Below, piece by piece: positions 1-7,337 of a stretch of DNA of 17,724 nt. The position numbers and the translations under genes are program-made. The stretch is from positions 1 through 17,724 of the forward strand of contig DATKVG010000165.1 in NCBI GenBank assembly GCA_035530195.1, written 5' to 3'. Under the pieces are notes generated by a model, which was not told the DNA's origin, made no database searches, and was given only the letters and a program-made list of their open reading frames with translations. Position 1 is the first letter of the stretch. Each line of letters begins with the position of its first letter. Origin of the DNA: JAPLKX01 sp035530195 (GTDB lineage: Bacteria > Hydrogenedentota > Hydrogenedentia > Hydrogenedentales > SLHB01).

Positions 1-118
1 TGTCAAGCATAAGCACGGGCCAGACTTTTTCCATAATTATGGCAGGAATTGATGAGGATACGAGCATGGCCTCGCCCTGGATCTTTAAGTGTTTTTCGTG
101 GATTTATTGATTTATCTA

Positions 119-147
119 TTGACAAAGCCTGAATTGCCTGGTATTTT
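119..147 (+). promoter_or_regulatory. Sigma-70-type promoter of the GT4 gene
   Basis: TTGACA at 119-124 is a perfect -35 box. It is followed by a 17-base spacer and TATTTT at 142-147, which matches 4 of 6 positions of the -10 consensus. Transcription would start near 154, about 30 bases before the ATG at 184. The flanking AT-rich stretch stands out against the GC-rich genes. No activity data are available; the call rests on consensus and position. Confidence 0.65.
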
Positions 148-183
148 ACTGGCTATTTAACGAAGGTGCGCGGAAGGAGCCAG

Positions 184-1311
184 ATGCGAGTCGGGTTCGA
201 CCTAAACCCCATCACGTCAGGCCTCACCGGGGTTGGGAATTACTGCTACTACCTGCTCAAGAGCCTGGTGGGCCTCTACCCGGAAACGGAGTTTTTGGGG
301 TTTTCTTCGGGTTCGGCGAAAGTGGAGTTGGGGGGTCTGTCGAGCCGGGTAGCGCACCGACACGTGGGGGTCCCGACGCGGGTGCTGTACGGTTGGTGGG
401 AGACGTTTCACAAGCCCGAGGTGGACCGGCTGCTGGGCGGGCTTGACGTGTACCATGCGACGAGTTTTTTCCTGCCTCCGACGTTGCGCGCGGCACGGGT
501 GTTGATGGTGCACGACCTGGCGTTTCTGGCGCGGCCGGCGTATTGCGACCCGGCGGTGGTCAGGCCGTTTTCGCGGAAAGCGCGGAAGTCCGCGCGGGAA
601 GCGGACGGGCTGCTGGTTAATTCCGTCTCGACGAAAAAGGACGTGGTTCAGTACCTGGACGTGGACCCGGCGAAGATCGTGGTAGCGCCGCTGGCCGTGG
701 ATGAGGATCTGTGCCCGATGCTGCCGGAAGCGGCGCAGGAACAGTTGGCGCAGCGGTTCAATATGAAGGGGCCGTTTATCCTGTTTGTCGGCACGATTGA
801 AACCCGGAAGAACCCGGCGAACCTGGTTCGGGCGTTTGGGCGGCTGGCGGGGGATTTTCCGCACAAGCTGGTGTTGATAGGGGAACGTGGGTACGGGGCG
901 CAGGAGGCGTTCGAGGCGGTGGCGCAGCTTGGGTTGGCGGGACGTGTGGTGGAGATGGGCTACCTACCCGACTACCTGCAATTGCGGGCGTTTTACAGCG
1001 CGGCGGACCTGTTCGTTTTCCCGACGCGGTACGAGGGGTTTGGGTTGCCGGTGCTCGAGGCGATGGCGTGCGGGTGCCCGGTGGTGACGTCGGCCAATTC
1101 GAGCATGCGGGAGGTCGCGGGGGAGGCGGCGCTTTACGCCGACCCGGAGTCGGTGGAGAGCCTGGCGGCAGCGATGCGCCGCGTGCTGGAAGAGGCGGGT
1201 ACGCGGGAGAATATGACCGTGCTCGGGCAGGACAGGGCGAAACTGTTTTCATGGGAAGCCTGCGCGAAAGCCACCTACGAACTGTATCAGCGGTGCGCGA
1301 CGCTGATCTAA
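184..1311 (+). CDS. Glycosyltransferase family 4 (GT-B fold)
   Basis: This 375-residue protein looks like a complete retaining GT4 glycosyltransferase, which transfers a sugar from a nucleotide-sugar donor to a cell-surface glycan or lipid-linked acceptor on the cytosolic face of the membrane. The N-terminus (MRVGFDLNPITSGLTGVGNY) has the glycine-rich acceptor-side motif. The donor domain starts at FVGTIETRKNP (about residue 200), and the family EX7E motif is visible as EGFGLPVLE with glutamates near 284 and 292. The ATG at 184 is preferred over the GTG at 166 because GGAAGGAG lies at 172-179 and the protein then begins with the usual beta-strand. It has its own promoter and appears monocistronic. 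Its TAA stop abuts a palindromic repeat. Donor and acceptor cannot be read from the sequence. Confidence 0.9.
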   Translation: MRVGFDLNPITSGLTGVGNYCYYLLKSLVGLYPETEFLGFSSGSAKVELGGLSSRVAHRHVGVPTRVLYGWWETFHKPEVDRLLGGLDVYHATSFFLPPTLRAARVLMVHDLAFLARPAYCDPAVVRPFSRKARKSAREADGLLVNSVSTKKDVVQYLDVDPAKIVVAPLAVDEDLCPMLPEAAQEQLAQRFNMKGPFILFVGTIETRKNPANLVRAFGRLAGDFPHKLVLIGERGYGAQEAFEAVAQLGLAGRVVEMGYLPDYLQLRAFYSAADLFVFPTRYEGFGLPVLEAMACGCPVVTSANSSMREVAGEAALYADPESVESLAAAMRRVLEEAGTRENMTVLGQDRAKLFSWEACAKATYELYQRCATLI

Positions 1312-1375
1312 GCGAAAAACGGGGACTGACTCGCTTTTCGGCAGTTTGAAAAGCGTGTCTGTCCCCGCTTTTCGC
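1312..1375. repeat. REP-like palindrome, family A, copy 1
   Basis: The two 27-base arms, 1312-1338 and 1349-1375, are inverted repeats matching at 24 of 27 positions around a 10-base loop. The outer part reads GCGAAAAACGGGGAC on the left and GTCCCCGCTTTTCGC on the right. It starts directly after the TAA of the glycosyltransferase and lies between convergent genes, so it may also serve as a terminator or mRNA 3' stabiliser. A second member with matching ends is at 7338-7415. Confidence 0.8.
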
Positions 1376-1435
1376 GGCCCCGACACGTCTATACAGCACG
1401 ACCGAATTTTCGCACCTTCCTGTAGGCTCGGCATC

Positions 1436-1464
1436 TGTAGGTCCGGAATAATTCCGGACCCACA
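1436..1464. repeat. Short near-perfect palindrome
   Basis: GGTCCGGAAT (1440-1449) and ATTCCGGACC (1451-1460) are perfect 10-base arms around one base. With TGTA/CACA flanks the symmetry extends to 14 bases per side with one mismatch. It sits in the 1376-1594 gap between the glycosyltransferase and the convergent aldo/keto reductase. I see no other gene or signal in that gap. It could be a further REP-type element or a protein-binding dyad. Confidence 0.6.
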
Positions 1465-1594
1465 TTCAGCAAAAATTATGTCGTCATATATAACAGGACA
1501 AATAGGGCCTCTATGACGCGGGGAAAGAAAAGACTTCAGGAGTCCGCGGCGGGTTGGGCGGCGCGGGTCGGAAAGCGCGGCTGAGAGCCGGCGC

Positions 1595-2509
1595 CTACTG
1601 TGGGTTTTCGCCGGCTTGGGTTAGGCGCTTTTTGGCTTCGGTGTAGACGTCGGCGGGGAGGGGTCCGCGTGTGGCGGCGTTGACGTTTTCCTGGAGGTGG
1701 CCGGGGTGGAGGGTTCCGACGATGGTGGTGTGGCAATGGGGGTGGCTGAGCGTAAAGCGGAGCAGGAATGAGGTGCGCGACTCATCCGGGCCGCGGAGTT
1801 CGTCGAGCTTGGCTCGTTCGAAGAGGCCCCAGAGATCGACCCTGCTTCTGCCGGTGGTTTTTCCGGGTTCGCCGCGGGCGACGCCGCCTCGGATGATAAT
1901 TCCGGCGCCGGCTTCCGCGGCTTTTGTGATCCAGTTTTCATGTCTTCGGTCGAGCGCGCTGTAGGGGATTTGGAACGTATCGAATGTGCCCCACTCGATG
2001 TAGCGGGGCAAGTCGGGGATGGTGCTCGAGCAGCCGATATGCTTGACAACCCCGGCATCGCGGAGTTCGCGCAACAGGTCCACGAGGCCGTATTCCTCGG
2101 CGAGTTCGACGGCGGGGTTGTGCAACTGGATGAGGTCGATGTACGGGGTCTCCATTTTCATGAGCGAATCGCAGATGTTGCGGAGGATGTTTTCGCGCGT
2201 CCAGAAGTGGGGCGTGTCGTCATGGTCGCCGGCGAATATCATATGGCAGCCGCACTTGGTTGCCAGGTAGAAGTCGCCGCGGCGGTGGGCGACGTGTCTG
2301 CCGATGAACATTTCGCTCTTGCCGTAGTCGTTTGCGGTGTCGATGAAATTGATGCCGGCGTCGAGGACGGCATCGAGGATGGTTTTGGCCTGTTCGTCGG
2401 AACAAGGCCGGCCGCCCCAGATCCGGTCGCCGCGGATTTCCATCGAGCCGTAGCCCAGTTGAGTCACTTCGAGGCCGGTACGGCCCAACGTGCGTTTTGG
2501 CAAACCCAT
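1595..2509 (-). CDS. Aldo/keto reductase
   Basis: This 304-residue protein is a cytoplasmic (alpha/beta)8-barrel NAD(P)H-dependent oxidoreductase of the AKR superfamily. The N-terminal signature is plain (LGRTGLEVTQLGYGSM), and the catalytic tetrad can be assigned: D57 and Y62 in FIDTANDYG, K85 in LATKCG, H130 in IQLHNP. The length is normal for bacterial members. The ATG at 2507-2509 follows GGGGAG with a 5-base spacing. The upstream exported propeller/toroid gene ends 61 bases before this start on the same strand, so the two are probably co-transcribed and may act on the same carbohydrate. No export signal is present. The substrate cannot be inferred; sugar or sugar-acid derivatives are plausible. 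The stop is TAG. Confidence 0.9.
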   Translation of the reverse strand: MGLPKRTLGRTGLEVTQLGYGSMEIRGDRIWGGRPCSDEQAKTILDAVLDAGINFIDTANDYGKSEMFIGRHVAHRRGDFYLATKCGCHMIFAGDHDDTPHFWTRENILRNICDSLMKMETPYIDLIQLHNPAVELAEEYGLVDLLRELRDAGVVKHIGCSSTIPDLPRYIEWGTFDTFQIPYSALDRRHENWITKAAEAGAGIIIRGGVARGEPGKTTGRSRVDLWGLFERAKLDELRGPDESRTSFLLRFTLSHPHCHTTIVGTLHPGHLQENVNAATRGPLPADVYTEAKKRLTQAGENPQ

Positions 2510-2570
2510 GGCGTCTCCCCTTTCAGTCGTACTGTTGCGCTTATTCCCGGGAACACGAGTGCCCAGGCGA

Positions 2571-4466
2571 TTATTTCTCCGCGATAAACCCGTGAAACCG
2601 GCCCATCCAGTAAGGCAGCAGATAGGCCGCGCCGTCGTCTTCGACGCGGCCGTCGCCGCCTTCGGCGGGCAAGTAGGGGTTTCGGTTCCACTTGTCGAAA
2701 TCGCGCTCGTCGGCCGGGGGGACGGTCATCAACTGCTGCTTGCCGAACCGGTCGACGGACGGGTTGAACACGAGGTCGTCGCGCCGGGAGTTATCCATGC
2801 GCCAGTCGCGGCGGTCTTCGGGGATCTCTTTGAGGTTTTCGACGGCGGCGTTGAGATCAACATAATGTGGGTCGACGGTGGCGGTGACGAACGCGTAGAA
2901 ACTGGGTTTCTCGGGCTTGACGATTTTGTAGTGGCGTCGCACGGCCCGTTTCAGTGTTTGCAGGGCGTTGGGATCTTTTTCGATTTGAAGGATGGGATAC
3001 CAGGCGACGTAGCCGAGTTGGTCGTCGGAGTGGTTGTTCTGGTCGGGGAACACCTTTTTTTCGAGCAGGACGTTGTTCAGATATCCGTGCTCCGTGACGA
3101 GGTGCTCGAAATGCCGGCGGTACTTGGCGTCGCCGGTGATGTACCAGGCCGTGTCGAGGAAAGACAGGATCTCGAGGCTGTTGAGGCCGTTTTCGATGTA
3201 GTGGACCGGGTTGTCGTTAAGGTTCTCGGGGTTCCAGAAGCCCCACCGCGTCCGTTTTCCGGTCCAATCGATCAGTTGATAGTTGTTGTCGACAATGTAG
3301 TCGGTGAGCGCGCGCACCTGCTTGATGCAGAGGTCGCGTTCGGCGTCGTCGTGGCGGGCGACATGCTCCCAGTACGTGTAGAAGGCGAGGTAGTGGCCGT
3401 CGATCTCGTCGCTCGATGTGTCGCTTTTCCAGTAGAACTTGCCGTCGGGCGCAGGCCGCCATTGTTTATCTTTTTTCAGGCCTTCCTCGACCGTCACCAC
3501 GCTGCGCGCAACCAGCCCCGGCGTGCCCGAAACGTTCTGGAGTAGATACAGGGCGTGCATGCTTTCGCGGGCGGACGCCTTTGCGGCGGGATCGCCGGTG
3601 GCGCCGTAGCATAGCGCCATGGCGGCGACGTGATAGGCGGTCCACAGGCCGTCGTTGTCGTTGTCAGGAATGGCGCACGCCGTGGGCGCGACGGCGTCAT
3701 CGAGTACGCACGCGGCCACCAGCCCGAACCGCCTGTGCCGCTCGTTGACGCGCTTCTCGATGGACTGCGCCTTCTCGAGCAGCGTCGTGGTCACTTCGTC
3801 GATGGGCGTATGGACCCCGCCTTCGGTCCTGAACCAGGTGCGGCGGCCGCCGGGCTCGATATCGATCTGCAAAACACGGTCATTGACCAGATACCGCGGT
3901 CCGGCTCGGTAGAACCATTTCCGGCCGCCTGCATCGGGCCGGTACTGGATGGCGCCGCGGGTGGTGCCGATCCACACCCAGTCGCGGCTGTCGATGGCGA
4001 GCACGGTCACGTGTTCGACGGGAAGGCCGTCTCGACCGCGGATGTGCGTCCATTTCCCGTCGCGCGATCTCAGGCTGAGGCCGAGCGGCGTACCCACCCA
4101 TAACGTCCCTTTGGAATCGGCGGCGAGCGCCGTGATGTGCGACGTGAGCGGGCCGTCGATACCGTACGCCTCGTGGCGCACGCGCGCCCCGCCGCCCGCC
4201 TCGCTGAACAAGCCTGCCTCCGAACCGATCCAGCGCACGCCATCGATCATGACCGGCGCAGGCGCGGGGAAATTGACCTTGCTTGGCGGAAAGGCGCGCA
4301 CGTGGACGTCGAACGGCTCGACCACAATCGGAAGCTGGGTATCTGCGCCGCGGGCGGAGCGGGGATCGTCTTCATCGCGGAGCGCGGGCACGACGTTGTC
4401 GAGCTTGAACTCGAGTTGGGCGGTAAGCGCGGCGAAGACGGCAACGAGGGCGAGGGTTGGCTGCAT
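2571..4466 (-). CDS. Exported propeller-repeat / alpha-alpha toroid protein
   Basis: The protein has 631 residues from the ATG at 4464-4466. This start is chosen because GGAGGT lies 6 bases upstream and the protein then opens with a hydrophobic signal peptide (MQPTLALVAVFAALTAQ). Residues of about 75-225 hold several repeats of the two-component-regulator-propeller type, seen as RWIGSEAGLF, LWVGTPLGLS and VWIGTTRGAIQY. The remaining 400 residues are helical with many Trp/Tyr/His and motifs such as DGHYLAFYTYWEHV and WGFWNPENLNDNPVHYIENG. They resemble (alpha/alpha)6-toroid, six-hairpin glycosidase-like folds. No kinase or HTH output domain follows, unlike propellers in hybrid two-component sensors. 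A periplasmic or extracellular sugar-processing role is inferred. It is the first gene of a two-gene unit with the aldo/keto reductase. Exact family uncertain. Confidence 0.75.
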   Translation of the reverse strand: MQPTLALVAVFAALTAQLEFKLDNVVPALRDEDDPRSARGADTQLPIVVEPFDVHVRAFPPSKVNFPAPAPVMIDGVRWIGSEAGLFSEAGGGARVRHEAYGIDGPLTSHITALAADSKGTLWVGTPLGLSLRSRDGKWTHIRGRDGLPVEHVTVLAIDSRDWVWIGTTRGAIQYRPDAGGRKWFYRAGPRYLVNDRVLQIDIEPGGRRTWFRTEGGVHTPIDEVTTTLLEKAQSIEKRVNERHRRFGLVAACVLDDAVAPTACAIPDNDNDGLWTAYHVAAMALCYGATGDPAAKASARESMHALYLLQNVSGTPGLVARSVVTVEEGLKKDKQWRPAPDGKFYWKSDTSSDEIDGHYLAFYTYWEHVARHDDAERDLCIKQVRALTDYIVDNNYQLIDWTGKRTRWGFWNPENLNDNPVHYIENGLNSLEILSFLDTAWYITGDAKYRRHFEHLVTEHGYLNNVLLEKKVFPDQNNHSDDQLGYVAWYPILQIEKDPNALQTLKRAVRRHYKIVKPEKPSFYAFVTATVDPHYVDLNAAVENLKEIPEDRRDWRMDNSRRDDLVFNPSVDRFGKQQLMTVPPADERDFDKWNRNPYLPAEGGDGRVEDDGAAYLLPYWMGRFHGFIAEK

Positions 4467-4540
4467 GGTGGAACCTCCGTGGTGGCCTGGGGGTGAGTCT
4501 GCCATGCCAGGCAAGACAGATCAAACCCTGAATATCTGAC

Positions 4541-4652
4541 CGTCTGGGACGCCCCCCGGCAGTTGTGGGGGGTGTCCCACTTTTAAGGGCCGATTTCTGG
4601 CCCATGCCAAAAATGGGACACCCCCCACAACTGCCGGGGGGCGTCCCAGACG
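4541..4652. repeat. Long perfect hairpin, family B, copy 1 (left of RAYT)
   Basis: Bases 4541-4579 and 4614-4652 are perfect 39-base inverted repeats, beginning CGTCTGGGACGCCCCCC. The 34-base loop contains its own small hairpin (GGGCC at 4587-4591, GGCCC at 4599-4603). It lies immediately upstream of the RAYT promoter. A direct copy follows the RAYT gene at 5345-5473. As RNA or single-stranded DNA it would form a very stable two-storey hairpin. Confidence 0.9.
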
Positions 4653-4660
4653 CGCGTTCG

Positions 4661-4689
4661 TTGACTTGTCTGCCAAGAGAATTTATGCT
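4661..4689 (+). promoter_or_regulatory. Promoter of the RAYT gene, probably leaderless
   Basis: TTGACT (4661-4666), a 17-base spacer and TATGCT (4684-4689) form a good sigma-70-type promoter. The start point expected about 7 bases after the -10 box falls on the ATG at 4696. No Shine-Dalgarno sequence lies in front of that ATG, so a leaderless mRNA is predicted. Confidence 0.55.
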
Positions 4690-4695
4690 CGTCCG

Positions 4696-5340
4696 ATGCC
4701 ACGCTCTGCACGCATAGTTGTGCCTGATGTGCCGCACCACGTAACACAGCGGGGAAACCGGCGGCAAAGGATCTTTTTCTCTGCCAAAGACGCGTTCACC
4801 TACCTTGCCTTTTTGGACACATACGCCAAACAACATCAGTTAGCCGTTAACGCCTACTGCCTAATGCCCAATCATGTCCACCTGATTGTCACTCCGATTG
4901 ATGAACCGTCACTTTCATCGGTGTTCGGCCGCGTACATCAGTCCTACGCCCAGTATGTCAATCTGACCTACCAACTCACGGGCCACCTTTGGCAAGGGAG
5001 ATTCCACTCGACCCCGCTGGAGGAATCCCATCTTTGGGCTGCAGTGCGGTATGTGGAGCGCAACCCGGTGCGCTGCTCGATCACCACGTCACCCCAGGAT
5101 TATAGGTGGAGCAGTGCTGCCGCGCACTGCGGCGTGCGCAAAGAGCCATTGCTCACGTCATTGCCGCAGTTCAATCTCAACCGGAGGGAATGGGCCGAGT
5201 GGATAGCCGCTGCCGATGATGACAAGCTGTTAAAGAGAATTAGACTCTCCACCGCGACTGGACAGCCGCTTGGCAGCGCCGCTTTTGTTGATCGTTGCAG
5301 ACGCTACTCACGCGCAGAGCGTGGCGGTCCACGAGCATGA
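4696..5340 (+). CDS. REP-associated tyrosine transposase (RAYT, Y1/HUH family)
   Basis: This 214-residue protein is a single-strand DNA nuclease/transposase of the TnpA_REP (IS200/IS605-related) family. The HUH pair is H60-x-H62 in CLMPNHVHLI. The catalytic tyrosine is most likely Y84, or Y87, in HQSYAQYVNL. RAYT landmarks follow: GHLWQGRFHSTPLE, AVRYVERNPVRC and YRWSSAAAH, then a C-terminal PLGSAAFVDR block, so the protein looks full length. The ATG at 4696 gives the canonical MPRSARIV start; a TTG at 4668 region upstream would add ten residues lying in the promoter. It is flanked by direct copies of a long hairpin, as expected for the sequences it recognises and mobilises. Its base composition looks less GC-rich than neighbouring genes, consistent with acquisition. 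Confidence 0.92.
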   Translation: MPRSARIVVPDVPHHVTQRGNRRQRIFFSAKDAFTYLAFLDTYAKQHQLAVNAYCLMPNHVHLIVTPIDEPSLSSVFGRVHQSYAQYVNLTYQLTGHLWQGRFHSTPLEESHLWAAVRYVERNPVRCSITTSPQDYRWSSAAAHCGVRKEPLLTSLPQFNLNRREWAEWIAAADDDKLLKRIRLSTATGQPLGSAAFVDRCRRYSRAERGGPRA

Positions 5341-5344
5341 TGTC

Positions 5345-5473
5345 CGTCTGGGACGCCCCCCGGCCGCGCCGTCTTCGGCGCGCGTTGTGGGGGGTGTCCC
5401 ACTTTTAAGGGCCGATTTCTGGCCAATGCCAAAAATGGGACACCCCCCACAACTGCCGGGGGGCGTCCCAGAC
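5345..5473. repeat. Family B hairpin, copy 2, with an inserted small palindrome
   Basis: The right arm 5436-5473 has the same sequence as in copy 1. The left arm 5346-5401 has one base of copy 1 replaced by a 19-base block (about 5365-5383) that forms its own stem, CGCGCCG-TCTT-CGGCGCG. The loop differs from copy 1 by one base (GGCCA for GGCCC). The folded form would therefore carry a side hairpin on one arm. It precedes the sulfatase gene. Confidence 0.85.
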
Positions 5474-5544
5474 TCTCCTTGAAGTCCCGTGATGGCATGT
5501 GGTCTTATGCTTAAAGGGCGAAGGTACAACCGGAGGTTTTCATC

Positions 5545-7149
5545 ATGGGCAATCGCGTTTCGCGCCGGGGCTTTTTGGGAATGATTGCCGCGGGTGCGGC
5601 GCTGCAGTCGGTGAATGTGCGGGCGGATTCGGGGCGGAAGCCCAACGTTCTTTTCGTGATGACGGATCAGCAGCGTGCGGACGCGATCGCGGCGCTGGGC
5701 AATTCCCACATCTACACGCCGAACATGGATCGGCTGGCGGCGCGGGGCGTTGCGTTTGTGAACGCCTATTCGACGTGCCCGGTGTGCGTGCCGGCGCGGT
5801 TGACGATCCGGACGGGGTGCGAGCCGCCGACCACGGGCTGTTACGCAAACATGCGGCCGGATGTCGTGGAACGTCAGGCGGCGGGTAACGAGGCGCGATG
5901 CGGCACGTACCTGGCCCGGACCATGGCCCGGCTGGGATACAGGACGTTCGGGATCGGGAAGTTTCACACGTCGCCGTGGGACGAAGACATCGGCTACGAG
6001 GTCCACCTTCATAGCGGGGAGTTATACGGGTCGCCGGAACACCGTGCGCGGGACGACTACGCGGCGTTCATCGCCAGGGAGCATCCGGAGTACGATTTCG
6101 TCGAGGGGCTGATGGGCGAGCGAACGGAGATGTATTACGCGCCGCAGATGAGCCCGCTGCCCGCGCACCTGGGTGTCGAGGCGTGGGCCGCGGACCGGGC
6201 GGTCGAGCAGATCAACCGCGGCGATGAGCGGCCGTACTTCGGGTTTGTGTCGTTCATCGGGCCGCACCCGCCGTGCGCACCGCCGATCCCGTTCAACCGG
6301 ATGTACGACCCGGACCGGATGCCGGACCCGGTGCGCGGCCACAAGGACGTCGACGGGATGGACGAGTATGTCAGGTGGATGAACTACGCGATTTGGGCCG
6401 AAGACATCACCGATTCGCACGCGCGCGTCGTGAAAGCCAGGTACTACGGCGAGATCTCGTACATCGACGAGTGCCTGGGCAGAATCCTGGACGCGGTCGA
6501 GGCTCGGGGCGACGGGGACAACACGCTGATCGCCTTTTTCGCCGACCACGGCGACCATCTCGGCGATCACGGCGCGTGGCAGAAGGAAAGTTTCTTCGAT
6601 GCGGCGTGCCGTGTCCCGTTTCTGGTGAGCTGGCCGGCGCGGTTGCCTGCGGGGGCACGGCGCGATGAGTTGGTGTGCCTGACGGACCTGTTCGGGATCG
6701 CCACAACGGCAGCGGGCAAGCCGGAGCTACGCGAAGGGGCGGACGTCTTGGGGATGCTGGCGGGTCAGGCGCCGGCGCGGGAGCGGCTGATTGGCTACTA
6801 CGGGGTGCCGGGGACGAACCGCTTCAAAGTGATGGTGCGGGAAGGCGAGTGGAAATACATCTACATGGCCAACGGCGGGCTCGAGCAGCTTTTTAACCTC
6901 AAGGATGACGCGCGGGAATTGCGGCAGCGGATCGCGGATGCGCCCGAGGTTGCGGGGCGTCTGCGGGTGGCGGCGGTCGAGGCGGTGCGGCGGCCGAATG
7001 CGAATCGCGCGCTGGATGCGGACGGGACGCTCGAGAAGTTTCCGCGGGAAGAGATCAAAAGGCAGCGCATTTACCAGTTTGACGGATCGCGCGGGGTACG
7101 GGGTTTTCCCGAACGCCCTCAGGACGTGGTGCGGTCGGCGAAGCCGTAA
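5545..7149 (+). CDS. Tat-exported Cys-type sulfatase
   Basis: This 534-residue protein belongs to the formylglycine-dependent sulfatases (alkaline phosphatase superfamily), which hydrolyse sulfate esters. A twin-arginine signal, SRRGFLG, at residues 6-12 followed by a hydrophobic segment predicts export in folded form. The core starts at PNVLFVMTDQQRAD with metal-ligand D41. The maturation motif C-x-P-x-R is C81-V-P-A-R85, in which the cysteine becomes formylglycine. A second metal-site motif, FADHGDHLGDHG, begins near residue 332. The ATG at 5545 follows CGGAGG. The length is typical. No maturase (anSME or FGE) gene lies in the window, so activation must depend on one elsewhere. The substrate is unknown; environmental members commonly act on sulfated polysaccharides. 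The gene appears monocistronic and ends before a palindrome-rich stretch. Confidence 0.93.
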   Translation: MGNRVSRRGFLGMIAAGAALQSVNVRADSGRKPNVLFVMTDQQRADAIAALGNSHIYTPNMDRLAARGVAFVNAYSTCPVCVPARLTIRTGCEPPTTGCYANMRPDVVERQAAGNEARCGTYLARTMARLGYRTFGIGKFHTSPWDEDIGYEVHLHSGELYGSPEHRARDDYAAFIAREHPEYDFVEGLMGERTEMYYAPQMSPLPAHLGVEAWAADRAVEQINRGDERPYFGFVSFIGPHPPCAPPIPFNRMYDPDRMPDPVRGHKDVDGMDEYVRWMNYAIWAEDITDSHARVVKARYYGEISYIDECLGRILDAVEARGDGDNTLIAFFADHGDHLGDHGAWQKESFFDAACRVPFLVSWPARLPAGARRDELVCLTDLFGIATTAAGKPELREGADVLGMLAGQAPARERLIGYYGVPGTNRFKVMVREGEWKYIYMANGGLEQLFNLKDDARELRQRIADAPEVAGRLRVAAVEAVRRPNANRALDADGTLEKFPREEIKRQRIYQFDGSRGVRGFPERPQDVVRSAKP

Positions 7150-7176
7150 TCGGCTGAAGGAATGCCAGATGAACGC

Positions 7177-7270
7177 GCGGTGGGGTCGAGCTCCTGCTCG
7201 ACCGTGTTTCCCTCCGCCGCCTTAACCGGAGGTTGGAGGCAGCGGTCGCGCGGGAGCGCAACCCCACCGC
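7177..7270. repeat. Compound palindrome downstream of the sulfatase
   Basis: GCGGTGGGGT (7177-7186) pairs with ACCCCACCGC (7261-7270). Inside lie further stems: GGTCGAGC-TCCT-GCTCGACC (7184-7203), CCTCCG with CGGAGG, and GCGC-GGGA-GCGC. The whole could fold as a multi-branched structure. It may act as a terminator for the sulfatase, but there is no T-tract. It looks like a third REP-like family distinct from the two others in the window. Confidence 0.6.
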
Positions 7271-7337
7271 ATGCTTCCTTGGCCAGAAAATGGGGGCGCT
7301 GGGGCTGTTGAAAAAGGCGAGTAGCTGCTTCATGGCC

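Larger units (their letters stand above)
4541..5473 (+). mobile_element. RAYT unit with flanking palindromes (REPtron-like)
   Basis: The unit is hairpin 4541-4652, promoter and RAYT gene 4661-5340, and hairpin 5345-5473, with almost nothing else between. The two hairpins are direct copies sharing the same loop sequence with one substitution. This matches the known arrangement of a RAYT between the palindromes it acts on. It lies between the divergently oriented propeller/toroid gene and the sulfatase, interrupting neither. No target-site duplication was evident by eye. Confidence 0.7.

Noticed and set aside
31..42. CCATAATTATGG palindrome upstream of the glycosyltransferase
   Set aside because: A perfect 12-base palindrome, but AT-rich, about 75 bases upstream of the -35 box and unsupported by any nearby regulator.
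166..183. GTG start for the glycosyltransferase
   Set aside because: The Shine-Dalgarno GGAAGGAG lies between it and the ATG at 184, and the extra six residues precede the family's normal N-terminus.
217..864. Long Arg/Pro-rich frame antisense to the glycosyltransferase
   Set aside because: Composition is that of a shadow frame in GC-rich coding DNA, with no domain or start signal. The same holds for other long antisense frames such as 3949-4539 and 11259-12263.
4541..4652. Long hairpin as an ordinary terminator of the propeller/toroid gene
   Set aside because: It lies upstream of that minus-strand gene, has no T-tract, and is repeated after the RAYT, which fits a mobile palindrome better.
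5479..5511. TTGAAG...TATGCT as a sulfatase promoter
   Set aside because: The spacing is 21 bases, too long for a confident sigma-70 promoter.
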